Shown piece by piece: positions 1 through 9,351 of a DNA stretch of 64,000 bases (position 1 is the first letter of the stretch; each line of letters starts with the position of its first letter). The notes under the pieces are model-generated. The model ran no database searches, had not been told where the DNA came from, and worked only from the letters and a program-made list of their open reading frames with translations. Origin of the DNA: Photobacterium swingsii (lineage in GTDB: Bacteria; Pseudomonadota; Gammaproteobacteria; Enterobacterales; Vibrionaceae); NCBI RefSeq assembly GCF_024346715.1, contig NZ_AP024852.1, forward strand, positions 2,294,001-2,358,000, in the 5' to 3' direction. A program made the translations under genes and the position numbers.

Positions 1-701
1 TTGTCGGTTATCTGTTCTCTTTCTTTGTCCCTCTTTTCAAAAAGTATTTACCAGAAGGGGTCGATGTCATCGTGGGTGTATTAACACTAGCCCCACTTGC
101 CAGACTGCTAGGTATCTTTATTAGCCCGGCTTTAGAAATGTTAATGGGAACGTTGGCGAATATGATCACAGAGGCAACCTTACTATCGCCTCTTGCTATG
201 GGCTTTATGCTCGGCGGGCTAATTAAAATGGTATGTACTTCACCACTCAGCTCAATGGCACTTACCGCGATGCTTGGCTTAACAGGCTTACCTATGGGGA
301 TCGCAGCAATGGCGTGTGTCGGTGGTTCTTTTACCAATGGGTACATTTTCCACAAACTAAAACTGGGTAAATCAAGTAACACTATCAGTGTAATGTTAGA
401 ACCATTGACTCAAGCACACATAGTGACACGCAACCCTGTACCTATCTTCATGTCAAACTTCATTGGTGGTGCTTTTGCAGGCACAATTGCTGCCTACTTC
501 GGTATTGTGAATGATGCTCCTGGCAGCGCAGCGCCAATTCCAGGGCTACTGGCCTCTATCGCTTTCAACGCACCACAAACGCTATTTATGGCAACCGTTG
601 CCGCCGCATTTGCAGGTTTACTTGGTGGAGTGATCGGCCATCAAATCTACAAACGTGTACTGGCGGAACGTATCCCTCTTCAGCAATTTGCAAATGGTTA
701 A
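1..701 (+). CDS. PTS sugar transporter subunit IIC, 3' part
   Basis: The reading frame is open from base 3 and continues in from outside the window, so only about the last 232 residues are present. The protein is almost entirely hydrophobic with repeated Gly/Ala-rich membrane segments and resembles the PTS_EIIC_2 type of membrane permease. Such proteins carry the sugar across the inner membrane while it is phosphorylated by partner EIIA/EIIB proteins, none of which lies in this window. An internal ATG at 72 is not a convincing start because the hydrophobic frame continues upstream. The substrate cannot be read from this fragment. The family call is by general resemblance. Confidence 0.7.
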   Translation, partial: VGYLFSFFVPLFKKYLPEGVDVIVGVLTLAPLARLLGIFISPALEMLMGTLANMITEATLLSPLAMGFMLGGLIKMVCTSPLSSMALTAMLGLTGLPMGIAAMACVGGSFTNGYIFHKLKLGKSSNTISVMLEPLTQAHIVTRNPVPIFMSNFIGGAFAGTIAAYFGIVNDAPGSAAPIPGLLASIAFNAPQTLFMATVAAAFAGLLGGVIGHQIYKRVLAERIPLQQFANG

Positions 702-734
702 TTTAGACCAAGTAAATAGATTCAAATAACCCAA

Positions 735-761
735 AAGCCACTCACTAAATATGAGTGGCTT
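735..761 (+). terminator. hairpin after the PTS gene
   Basis: A 10-bp perfect inverted repeat (AAGCCACTCA and its complement) with a 7-nt loop sits 33 nt after the stop of the PTS gene. It lacks a good T-run afterwards (TTAAATGTT), so it could be a weak intrinsic terminator or an mRNA-stabilising hairpin. Confidence 0.5.
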
Positions 762-946
762 AAATGTTCCTGCTCACCGCTCATTCCCCTCTCGCCTATA
801 CCGTAACGACATACCTTAAATACACCACACACATAACCATATTGAGAATAAGGTCAAATTTCACAACAAAATCATGACACCAGATCTTATTTCCAGTGCT
901 TTATTTTGATTTACCTGCTGTTTGATAGGAGTATTATGCGCAATTA

Positions 947-1990
947 ATGCATATGCCCCAATGGAGCACCAACTTTATGAATATGATTGGAACATTCCTC
1001 TACAAACTAACTTCTAAGCAACGTGCTGCTTTAATCGCCTTTGCTTTCTCCGTCACATCTATGTCTGCCATTGCTGCGCCATCAGGTAAAGATATGTCTA
1101 TTTGGTTTGATGTGGGTGGGCCTGTGGGTGGACCTTACGCTACCGTGGTTCAAAACGGAGCAGTGCAAGCGGCCGAAGATTTGAGCGTTGATTTACGTGT
1201 GGTTTACTCCGATTGGCAGCCTCAAAAAATGGTTGAAAACTTTAAGCAAGCACTTGCTGCTAAACCAACAGGTATCATTGTCATGGGGCACCCTGGTGAT
1301 AGCGCATTCGAACCATTAGTTGATGAGGCGTTTAGCAAAGGAATAAAGGTGACATCTGTTGATACCGCTTTGCCAGAAACAATGGCGGCACAGCAATCAA
1401 ATGGATTTGGTTACGTTGGCGTCAATAACGCAGAACGCGGTATATACCTTGCTAATCAAGCGCTACGCGACGGTAAATTTAAAGCCGGTGATCGCGCTAT
1501 GGTCTGGGGAATAAAAGATATTGCAGAACGCAGTGATTCAACTCGCGGTATCATATCTACGCTTGAAGAAGCTGGTGTAAAGGTTGATTTTATTCAGATT
1601 TCACCTGAAGTAGACAAAGACCCATCACTGGGCACCAGTGTACTTTCCGCATACCTTGCACGTACACCAGACGTAAAATTAGTCATGGTCGACCACGGTG
1701 CCTTAACCTCACAAATGGGTAACTTTTTGCGTAACGCAGGTGTTCGTCCAAACGAATTATTTGTCGCTGGCTTCAGCCTTTCTCCAGCCACTGCAGATGC
1801 AATTAAAACAGGCTATGTTCAGCTTGTTGCTGATAGCCAACCTTACTTAATGGGTTACTTATCTGTTGTGCAAGTTGTGCTCAGCACGCGATACGGTTTT
1901 TCTGGTTTAGATATCAATACGGGGGCAGGTTTCGTTAATGCCGCCAATATTGACTTTATTGCACCATTAGCTGCCAAAGGCGTTCGTTAA
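947..1990 (+). CDS. sugar ABC transporter periplasmic substrate-binding protein
   Basis: A 347-residue exported protein with a long N region and a Sec-type signal (hydrophobic stretch about residues 27-43, ending AIAA before PSG). The mature part has the Peripla_BP_4 look of ribose/xylose-type binding proteins, with a VMGHPGD segment, SVDTALP in the hinge region and YVGVNN. It would capture a sugar in the periplasm and deliver it to the permease encoded two genes on. Its stop overlaps the ATPase start by one base (TAATG), so the operon is translationally coupled. The best Shine-Dalgarno (AGGAG, 927-931) lies before a three-codon ORF at 936 whose stop overlaps this ATG, so initiation may be by re-initiation, or the start region is mutated. 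Confidence 0.82.
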   Translation: MHMPQWSTNFMNMIGTFLYKLTSKQRAALIAFAFSVTSMSAIAAPSGKDMSIWFDVGGPVGGPYATVVQNGAVQAAEDLSVDLRVVYSDWQPQKMVENFKQALAAKPTGIIVMGHPGDSAFEPLVDEAFSKGIKVTSVDTALPETMAAQQSNGFGYVGVNNAERGIYLANQALRDGKFKAGDRAMVWGIKDIAERSDSTRGIISTLEEAGVKVDFIQISPEVDKDPSLGTSVLSAYLARTPDVKLVMVDHGALTSQMGNFLRNAGVRPNELFVAGFSLSPATADAIKTGYVQLVADSQPYLMGYLSVVQVVLSTRYGFSGLDINTGAGFVNAANIDFIAPLAAKGVR

Positions 1991-2745
1991 TGGTCAACAC
2001 TGTGCTTGAAATTTCGGGGCTGAACAAATGGTTTGGTCCCGTCCATGCGTTAAAGAACATTCAGTTTTCTCTCGAACGCGGTGAAGTGTGTGCCCTGCTA
2101 GGCGATAACGGTGCAGGAAAGTCAACCTTAATCAAATTAATCAGCGGCGTTGAAGCAGTAGATCAAGGACACATGACAATCAACGGACAGGCGGTCGATA
2201 TCAAGCATTATGGTGTCAAAAGCGCGCGCCAGTTGGGCATTGAAACTGTTTACCAATCAGGTTCACTGGGTGAACAGCAAAGTGTATGGCGTAATTTATT
2301 TCTTGGCCGCCACCTGCGGAACAAGCTAGGTTTTATCGACCAAAAAGCAGAACGCCAGCAAGCGACAGCCTTACTCAGTAAACTCGACTTTCGTGGTGTG
2401 GGTGCCAATATCGAGACCCCAGTTAATTTACTATCAGGCGGAGAACGACAGGGATTAGCCATTGGACGCGCAATGTTATTTGATGCCAAGGTCGTGATCT
2501 TAGATGAACCAACTACCGCACTCTCTTTAGGCGAAGTAGATAAAGTACTGCACTTTATTGAAACCCTAAGAGAGCAAGATCGCGCTTGCTTGCTAATTAC
2601 GCATAACATGAATGATGCATTTCGCGTCGCAGATAGATTTGTCGTTATGGATAGAGGTCAAATCGTCGCGCAGCACCATAAATCAGACATGACGCAAGAA
2701 GCATTACATAAAGCTCTACTTGATGCCGTTGGAAGAGGTGCCTAA
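1990..2745 (+). CDS. sugar ABC transporter ATP-binding protein
   Basis: A 251-residue single-domain ABC ATPase. The Walker A motif GDNGAGKST is near residue 40, the signature LSGGERQ near residue 147 and the Walker B VVILDEPTTAL just after it. Most ribose-type (CUT2) ATPases carry two fused ABC domains of about 500 residues; this one is a half-size version that would act as a homodimer on the cytoplasmic face of the permease. It starts in the stop codon of the binding protein gene and its own stop overlaps the permease start (TAATG), so the three genes are tightly coupled. The substrate is inferred only from the glycosidase downstream. Confidence 0.85.
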   Translation: MVNTVLEISGLNKWFGPVHALKNIQFSLERGEVCALLGDNGAGKSTLIKLISGVEAVDQGHMTINGQAVDIKHYGVKSARQLGIETVYQSGSLGEQQSVWRNLFLGRHLRNKLGFIDQKAERQQATALLSKLDFRGVGANIETPVNLLSGGERQGLAIGRAMLFDAKVVILDEPTTALSLGEVDKVLHFIETLREQDRACLLITHNMNDAFRVADRFVVMDRGQIVAQHHKSDMTQEALHKALLDAVGRGA

Positions 2746-3731
2746 TGCTATCCTTTTTCGCTCGTCATCGAATTCCAACCCTGACTGCATTAATATTAGT
2801 CATATTGTGGTCACTCTTTACTTACTTAAGTCCGCAAACTTTTCTTCATCTGCGTATTTATACGTCATTCATGTCAACCATCCCTTTCACTGCGATGCTC
2901 GCCTTTGCGCTCACATTGCTGATTATTGCGCGTGAAATTGACATGAGTTTCCCTTCTGTTGTTGCACTTGGTGGTTATGTTTTTGCCTCGTTATTTAAAG
3001 CGACACAATCGCCACTAATTGCGCTTGCTGGTGCAATAGCAGTAGGTACCCTTTGTGGTGTGTTGAACGGTTGCTTAGTGGTGATCTTTCGCATCCCGTC
3101 CATCATAACGACCATAGGCACCCAGTTTTTCCTTGGTGGTTTAACCACGGTATTGGCCGACGGTATTGCGATAAGCATGCCAGAGATCCGTCAAACCGGT
3201 CTTCACAGTATTATGGTTGGTCGCATTGTCGATGTGATCCCAGCGCAAATGCTGTGGGCATGTGTGTTATTGCTTGTACTTTGGTTAATACTGGCTTGGC
3301 ACGTATTTGGCGACAACGTCAATTTCATTGGTGACAACCCAAAAGCGGCTGAAATGATGGGGGTTCCTGTCGAACGAACCCGCATGCTGTTATTCATGCA
3401 GATGGGGGCAATTTCGGCCTTAGTGGGGGCTTTTGTCAGCATTGAAATGAGCAGTTGGTGGCCTAACCAAGGCCAAGGCTACATGCTACTTGTATTTGCA
3501 TCTGTCTTTATTGGCGGAACTTCAGTGCTCGGAGGCAGAGGTACACTAATGGGCACGCTTTTTGGTGCCTGCATTATAGGTATTCTTGAAGCCGGTATTA
3601 TCAGCGCGGGCTTAGCTGGTTTTTGGACGCGTTTAATCTACGGCGTCATCATTCTACTTTCGCTCGTTATACACAGTATCTTACTCAAACAGCATGCTGG
3701 TTCATTTTCGCGTTTATTTTCTTCTCGTTAA
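2745..3731 (+). CDS. sugar ABC transporter permease, RbsC-like
   Basis: A 328-residue integral membrane protein of the BPD_transp_2 (RbsC/XylH) kind, with about eight to ten hydrophobic segments. The family's conserved region is seen in ALTLLIIAREIDMS near the N-terminus and in VFIGGTSVLGGRGTLMGTLFGA toward the C-terminus. It forms the channel for the sugar bound by the upstream periplasmic protein. It overlaps the ATPase gene by one base and is followed 66 bp later by the glycosidase gene, which has its own AAAGGA ribosome site, so the four genes look like one operon. Confidence 0.85.
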   Translation: MLSFFARHRIPTLTALILVILWSLFTYLSPQTFLHLRIYTSFMSTIPFTAMLAFALTLLIIAREIDMSFPSVVALGGYVFASLFKATQSPLIALAGAIAVGTLCGVLNGCLVVIFRIPSIITTIGTQFFLGGLTTVLADGIAISMPEIRQTGLHSIMVGRIVDVIPAQMLWACVLLLVLWLILAWHVFGDNVNFIGDNPKAAEMMGVPVERTRMLLFMQMGAISALVGAFVSIEMSSWWPNQGQGYMLLVFASVFIGGTSVLGGRGTLMGTLFGACIIGILEAGIISAGLAGFWTRLIYGVIILLSLVIHSILLKQHAGSFSRLFSSR

Positions 3732-3797
3732 TCAGACGTATTGGCCTAATTTTCCATTTTTATTTCTGTTTTTGTTTTCATAGTAAAAGGATTCGTT

Positions 3798-5159
3798 ATG
3801 GCACAAATTACTATCATTGGGGCGGGCAGCGTAATGTTTACCCGCCAAATTTGCTCTGCCTTGTTGTCCTACCCTGCGCTTGCTGGCTCAACGATCACCT
3901 TAATGGACATTCAACCTGAAGTGCTTAAACGCAGTGGTCAGGTTGTCGCTAAAATGATTGAACAAGCCAACTTACCTGTCACAGTGAAAATGACAACTAA
4001 TCAGCGTGATGCTTTACAAGGTGCTGATTTTGTTATTAATGCTATTCAGGTAGGTGGACTTGAACCATGGCGACTAGATGTCGATATTCCAGCTAAATAT
4101 GGCGTGATTCAAGAAGTTGGCGATACCATGGGACCTGGCGGTATTTTCCGCGCACTACGCCATATACCGCCTATGCTATCGATATTAAAAGATATGGAGC
4201 AAACCTGCCCGAACGCCATATTTATCAACTATGCTAACCCTCTTGCACCTCTCACCTGGGCTGCAAAAGAGTTCAGTAAGATCACCACTGTTGGGCTTTG
4301 CTACGGTGTTCGCTATACCGTCGCTCAACTCGCCGGATATTTAGGACAAGGCCCTTGGGTTGATCATCCATCAACACCCGAGCGTTGGCAGAAGTTAATG
4401 TACCACCAAGTTCCTGAGCATATTGATTATGAATTTGCTGGCATTAACCACATGACGTGGATAACTAAGATGCAAGCTAATGGCGAAGATTTAATGGAAG
4501 CAATTCGCCAAATTCCCAATAACCCAGACGTTTATCAGGCGGATGGGGTACGTTGCGAGATGCTTAAATTCTTTGATTATTGGTGCACTGAAAACCACTG
4601 GCACTGTAGTGACTACGTTCCATATTTCAGAAAAAATGAACAGATGATTAATCACTTTCTACCTCTCCGCTGGAACCTATTAGCACTAGAGGAAAAAGTA
4701 CATGCCGCAGGCAAAGCTGAGATAGATGCCCAACTTGCAGGTGAGCAAGACTTTATCATTAAACCCAATATGCTCAATGCTCCAAAACTCATTAATGCCA
4801 TGATAAGCGGTGAACGCACACGCATTAACGGTAACGTCGCCAACCAACAAGTCGATGGTTTGCTGATTGAAAACTTACCGCAAAATTGCGTGGTTGAAGT
4901 GCCAATCTGGGTCGATAAAAGTGGCTTACAGCCACAATCAATGGGACAACTACCGACTCAATGTGCCAGCTTGATCAAAACCAATACTGCTGTTCAGGAA
5001 TTAATTGTCGAGGCTGCGCTAAATAAAGACTTAAATGCTGCACGCTATGCCCTTGCATTAGACCCAGTGACCGCAACAGTTTGTACACTGTCAGAAATAG
5101 ATGCCATGTTCAAAGAAATGGTTGAAGCACAGCAAGTTTGGCTTGAGCAATACCGTTAA
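3798..5159 (+). CDS. family 4 glycosyl hydrolase (alpha-galactosidase/6-phospho-glycosidase type)
   Basis: A 453-residue cytoplasmic enzyme. It opens with a Rossmann NAD-binding motif (ITIIGAGSVMFT), has the family's GDTMGPGGIFRALR stretch near residue 115, the metal-ligand Cys in GLCYGV and the His in GINHMTW. Family 4 enzymes use NAD and a divalent metal to cleave glycosides by an oxidation-elimination route. The MelA branch acts on alpha-galactosides and related branches on alpha-glucosides or galacturonides; the sequence alone does not settle which. Its place after an ABC sugar importer, which does not phosphorylate its cargo, favours a non-phosphorylated alpha-glycoside. ATG at 3798 has a good AAAGGA site. 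Confidence 0.85.
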   Translation: MAQITIIGAGSVMFTRQICSALLSYPALAGSTITLMDIQPEVLKRSGQVVAKMIEQANLPVTVKMTTNQRDALQGADFVINAIQVGGLEPWRLDVDIPAKYGVIQEVGDTMGPGGIFRALRHIPPMLSILKDMEQTCPNAIFINYANPLAPLTWAAKEFSKITTVGLCYGVRYTVAQLAGYLGQGPWVDHPSTPERWQKLMYHQVPEHIDYEFAGINHMTWITKMQANGEDLMEAIRQIPNNPDVYQADGVRCEMLKFFDYWCTENHWHCSDYVPYFRKNEQMINHFLPLRWNLLALEEKVHAAGKAEIDAQLAGEQDFIIKPNMLNAPKLINAMISGERTRINGNVANQQVDGLLIENLPQNCVVEVPIWVDKSGLQPQSMGQLPTQCASLIKTNTAVQELIVEAALNKDLNAARYALALDPVTATVCTLSEIDAMFKEMVEAQQVWLEQYR

Positions 5160-5211
5160 TGCTAGATCATTAACAAGACACAAAATGAGTAAGTCATATT
5201 GCCATTTAAAA

Positions 5212-5235
5212 GTAGCCAGCAAAAACGCTGGCTAC
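5212..5235 (-). terminator. terminator between convergent GH4 and collagenase genes
   Basis: A perfect 9-bp inverted repeat (GTAGCCAGC and complement, 6-nt loop) lies between the two convergent stops. On the minus strand it is followed by CTTTT, so it fits best as the collagenase terminator; on the plus strand no T-run follows. Confidence 0.55.
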
Positions 5236-5266
5236 ATATTAATGATTCAATCATACCTTCAAGCTA

Positions 5267-7720
5267 CTATCGACAGCCTTTATCAAAGTCGACAACAATA
5301 GCTGCATTTTCAAATTCACCAGAGATTTTTAGGTAACCCCAATACTGGTTTTGCCAGCTTAAAGTAATGCATTCATCATTACCTGCATTATCAGACCAAG
5401 CATGTAAATTTGAACCATTAGGCCAATCAAAATTACTGTACTCTAGTTTCAAGTTGCCAGTGCCATTTGCTGTAGTAATTGACATAGTTTGATGTTTATT
5501 TACTTCTGGAATACTTAACCATATTGGTTGATGAGACCCCAAGCAAACAACCTCTCCAGCCGTTAGCCTTCCACTTGTCACTTTATTTTCTACCGCGCAA
5601 TTGATAGGAAAACGATCTTGCCCCCCCTCCTGAGAGATGGTGATAGACGTAGATGCTGTTGCACTTAAACCAGAGTCATCCGTTACCGTCAAAGTAACCG
5701 TATAAGTGCCTTTGTTTGAATATTGGTGGATTGGGTTGGCATCTTGACTACTTGCTCCATCCCCAAAGTTCCACATATAACCAACAATCACCCCATCACT
5801 GTCTGTACTATTCGCACTGCTAAATGGGATATCCATTCCTACTTTCCCATTCGTCGAGGCACTTATCACCGCTTTAGGTTCACCTGAATGATGAGAAATT
5901 AAATCTTGCTGCCATTGTTCAAATTCAGACTGGTACTGATGTTCCCACCCCTGAATAACCGCTTTATAACCAGCCCAATCACCCGCTCGTGTTTCAACCA
6001 ACATACGATTAATTTCATTCTTATGCTGACTAAACATGAAGCGAACTGCCAAGTAACCCCAACGATAAATACGATCCACATCAAAACCATCATAAGTGGT
6101 TTCAAAGATCTGCCCCAGAGTGTACACGCTACCATCTTTAATCGTGTCTAACGCAGCTGGGTTATTGTCTTCATTCGCGACATATTCAGCGATCCCTTCA
6201 CTCCACCACACAACTTTCTCTGTTGGTGAACCAAAGTTACCGTACATATTGAATCGACCATCTAAATAATGAACATATTCATGCTCTAAATTCCAAACAT
6301 AATGGTCAGGGTTTGCTTTTGGTGCCTCATATGCAACGAAATTAGGAACATTACCTGGTTTAGAAGGATCACCTTCAAGGTACATACCACCATTATCAGT
6401 ATTAATGCCAAAAATAACGCCCGCATATTTTTGATAGTCGTTACTTGAATTAAATATATTCACCTGTAGCTGAGTATTAACATCATCTTCAACTGGTTGA
6501 TTACCTGTTTCTAGCAGAGTATGGAAATAACTTTCTTCATAACCTAATTTGTCACAGGCCGATTGGTGTTGCTCAGATGTCATATCTTGCGACAAAATAC
6601 GCAAGCTATCACTGCAGGTGTAGCTTTGTGAAAGCACTAACTTTTTGAGCTTAGGCTCAAAGTCACAAATACCATACTCAGAACAATCAGAATAATATGA
6701 CGTCGTATCAGCGGTTGCTAACCAAATGGCATCTCCATAGCCGTACATATTGTAACGATTGAAGATTTCTTTAATTTTTGATTTAACCAATGGCTGAATA
6801 GCGGTGTTTTTGTACATGGTGAATCGACCTAACTCACGCCCAGCATTTGCCGCCATAGATTCATCATCAGCTCCAATCGCAGATTGCTTCAATGCAAAAT
6901 TAGCCAACGCATATACCAAATTAGTTTGTGAGCCAATAGTATTCACAAACTCCTTATTCCATTGACCACGGTATAGCAAAGTGAATATACCATTTACCGC
7001 TTTTCGCATTGACCAATGCTTAGCATAATTTTGGTTCCAACGAGTCAACCATTGCGTAATAACATGAATATACTCATGCTGTAGATTGGCGCTATCAATA
7101 GTAGTGAGCATTTCACTCAGCACTTTGCCGTGCTGATCACTATTTTCATAAAAATTGCCGTTATTAACAAAAGCATCAAGAGCTTCTTTGACCGCTGGTG
7201 TCACCCAAGCTGAGAAGTTGATGCTTTTATTGTAATACTCAGCGTAGTAGCCCGCACGTAAATACAAATATAACGCTTGCAGGTCTTTACTGCCGCCACC
7301 ATTATAAGATCTTGCTAATTGTGCGGTATGTTTTGCAGCGTTATACATATTACCTGAATCAAAAGCAGCAACTTGTATATCGCTACTTGCTGAAAAGAGC
7401 TTATTGATACAATCTGTGCCTTGTTCTTTTATTGCATCACTGATATTTGATGCATTAACAAAAGCGTTCAAATCACACGTTTCCACGGCATCAAATGCAG
7501 AAACTCGATTCATGCTAACAAATTTATCTGACTCTTCATTAGTTTGCTGAGGCAAAACCGCAACGGGTGAGCGCTCGATTAGTTGGGATTCAACACCATG
7601 TGTATGGTGATACTGCAAATCCTGATTTTCAACCATTTGTGATGTTGGTTCACTATATGCGTTTACATTTAAACTCAAAAGTAAACCAACCAATACTAAG
7701 TTCAATTTATAGATTTTCAT
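5267..7720 (-). CDS. secreted M9 collagenase with PKD and PPC domains
   Basis: An 817-residue secreted zinc metalloprotease. A signal peptide (about residues 1-21, ending VNAYS) is followed by a long activator-like helical region (about 80-400), then the peptidase unit with the HEYVH zinc motif at 480-484 and the downstream third ligand region WWSEGIAEYVA. A PKD domain (GYMWNFGDGASS, about 640-700) and a C-terminal PPC-type domain (about 715-817) serve substrate binding or trimming. This is the layout of Vibrio collagenases, which degrade native collagen outside the cell. It is monocistronic, convergent with the glycosidase operon, and its promoter region faces the HTH gene at 7959, which is also on the minus strand upstream. 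Confidence 0.9.
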   Translation of the reverse strand: MKIYKLNLVLVGLLLSLNVNAYSEPTSQMVENQDLQYHHTHGVESQLIERSPVAVLPQQTNEESDKFVSMNRVSAFDAVETCDLNAFVNASNISDAIKEQGTDCINKLFSASSDIQVAAFDSGNMYNAAKHTAQLARSYNGGGSKDLQALYLYLRAGYYAEYYNKSINFSAWVTPAVKEALDAFVNNGNFYENSDQHGKVLSEMLTTIDSANLQHEYIHVITQWLTRWNQNYAKHWSMRKAVNGIFTLLYRGQWNKEFVNTIGSQTNLVYALANFALKQSAIGADDESMAANAGRELGRFTMYKNTAIQPLVKSKIKEIFNRYNMYGYGDAIWLATADTTSYYSDCSEYGICDFEPKLKKLVLSQSYTCSDSLRILSQDMTSEQHQSACDKLGYEESYFHTLLETGNQPVEDDVNTQLQVNIFNSSNDYQKYAGVIFGINTDNGGMYLEGDPSKPGNVPNFVAYEAPKANPDHYVWNLEHEYVHYLDGRFNMYGNFGSPTEKVVWWSEGIAEYVANEDNNPAALDTIKDGSVYTLGQIFETTYDGFDVDRIYRWGYLAVRFMFSQHKNEINRMLVETRAGDWAGYKAVIQGWEHQYQSEFEQWQQDLISHHSGEPKAVISASTNGKVGMDIPFSSANSTDSDGVIVGYMWNFGDGASSQDANPIHQYSNKGTYTVTLTVTDDSGLSATASTSITISQEGGQDRFPINCAVENKVTSGRLTAGEVVCLGSHQPIWLSIPEVNKHQTMSITTANGTGNLKLEYSNFDWPNGSNLHAWSDNAGNDECITLSWQNQYWGYLKISGEFENAAIVVDFDKGCR

Positions 7721-7958
7721 ATATATTCTTCTTTAGTAATGGTTTCAATTGTACCGCTACAACTCCGGTACTCCGTTTGAATTATCCAACTGCATCTCAA
7801 ATATATATGAAGATTAAAACCAATAGATAAATTTAAGAATCAAAATAATGAAGTATCAATTTTTAGCACTCTTGGTTTCAACCTTTGATATTCATTAAAA
7901 TATACAAGGTCTAATCACACCACCACATAAAATAAACTTATATGTAAATCACATTTTA

Positions 7959-8747
7959 TTATCCCCTTTTCCTGTTTATCTCCTGCTGGCTTAAAACAAC
8001 CCTAGAAGCCTGTTTAAGCAACTCTTTATCAATTTCAATTAACCCATCTGAGAAAAATATTTGTTTTCCGGGTGTAAAGCGAACCAACACATTAACTAAC
8101 TCTCCTTGTTGATTTTCCATGTTTGCCGCATGTATCTCACTAATTCTACTATCGATTTTCTCCTCAAGTTGTTGCTTTTGCTCTGGCGTCATTAACACTC
8201 GACCCTGGCAAATGGCTGACGGCACATCATCGGATATCGATTCATGAAGAAAGCGTTGCTTGAACAAGTTATCTAATACACTTCCCTCCTCGATAATAAA
8301 ACGACGATTAGATTGCGAAGCAATTTCACGACCATGGATTTCGATATACCCCAACGTTTCTGCGATAACCAGGTACAACCGTAAACTTTCAGTTGATAAT
8401 TGATATCGCTTTGCAACTTCATCAGGATGTTGATTTCCGGATGTAATCATATAAATAAAGTCCAACAAGTAAGGATGTTGAGCAAAAAATTTGCTTTCCT
8501 CACCTTTTAAGAAATATTCATTTTTCTTTTGCAACTTTCGTGCAGTATTAGACAATTCAACTAAGTCGGTATTTAAATGAGAGGCATATAGTAGAACTTT
8601 ATCCAACCCTAGTGACGAACTATGCAAATGACGCTTAACCGTAGAAAGTGGAATACCTGTCTTTTGGGATAATACAGTATAACAAAGCCCTTCTTTTTTT
8701 ATTTTTTTTCGAATAGCAGCAAGGATAAACTCTGGCCCTATATACAT
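7959..8747 (-). CDS. HTH transcriptional regulator of unknown family
   Basis: A 262-residue protein. Residues about 15-40 (LSQKTGIPLSTVKRHL) read as a helix-turn-helix of the Cro/CI or Psq-like kind, and a second helical stretch (about 110-135, VAKRYQLSTESLRLYLVIAETLGYIEI) looks like a winged-helix segment. The C-terminal third has no recognisable ligand domain. ATG at 8747 is preceded by TCAAGGAGG, a strong ribosome site. It lies upstream of the collagenase gene on the same strand with 238 bp between, and about 600 bp from the divergent metallopeptidase at 9352, so it could control either secreted protease; that is inference from position only. Confidence 0.65.
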   Translation of the reverse strand: MYIGPEFILAAIRKKIKKEGLCYTVLSQKTGIPLSTVKRHLHSSSLGLDKVLLYASHLNTDLVELSNTARKLQKKNEYFLKGEESKFFAQHPYLLDFIYMITSGNQHPDEVAKRYQLSTESLRLYLVIAETLGYIEIHGREIASQSNRRFIIEEGSVLDNLFKQRFLHESISDDVPSAICQGRVLMTPEQKQQLEEKIDSRISEIHAANMENQQGELVNVLVRFTPGKQIFFSDGLIEIDKELLKQASRVVLSQQEINRKRG

Positions 8748-9351
8748 TAATTCCTCCTTGAGTTAAAGAATAAAGGCAAATAGCTTTTAATTATAGACCG
8801 TAATATTTAACGAGTAATAAGAATGCACCACTAACCACTATAAATTAAAGATGAATCATTAACATTAAGCGACTGATTCCATTATTAAGTAAAAAAACCA
8901 AAACTTTTATAAAACAAATTGGATTTTCAAAAAGCATCTCATTAAATATATTATTTAACCAAGTAAAAGAAGATAAAGTTATGTAAATAACCCATGAAAT
9001 ATTTTTATTAAGATACACAGTAAAGTTAATTCTGAAGTTTCCATTTAATGTACTTAAGCAATAAGCACACTAGCGCCAAGTCACATCAAAAGTGTAGCGT
9101 AGCAGCAAACGATCCCTTCAATCTAAGAATTCTATTTTGTGTGCAGCAACCTAACATTGCATAAATGCCACTAGAACAGTGTTCAAAAAAGGACCTAAGA
9201 TAACCAGGCGATATTAAACACCATTCATAACAATTTGAATAATGAACAAAACAGCCAGCCAAATAAGAAGGCTATCCAACTCAACGACGGCCTAACTGTC
9301 TTATCCGCTTGGTGAAAATTAATACTCAGCTTAATCACAAAAGGACTCATT
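8748..9351. other. AT-rich non-coding stretch between HTH regulator and metallopeptidase
   Basis: No ORF with coding character and no recognised RNA. The right end provides the AAAGGA ribosome site of the peptidase gene at 9352. The stretch must hold the divergent promoters but no operator could be recognised with confidence. Confidence 0.5.

Noticed and set aside
5906..6151. Plus- and minus-strand frames inside the collagenase gene
   Set aside because: Shadows of the collagenase frame, which has clear domain content throughout.
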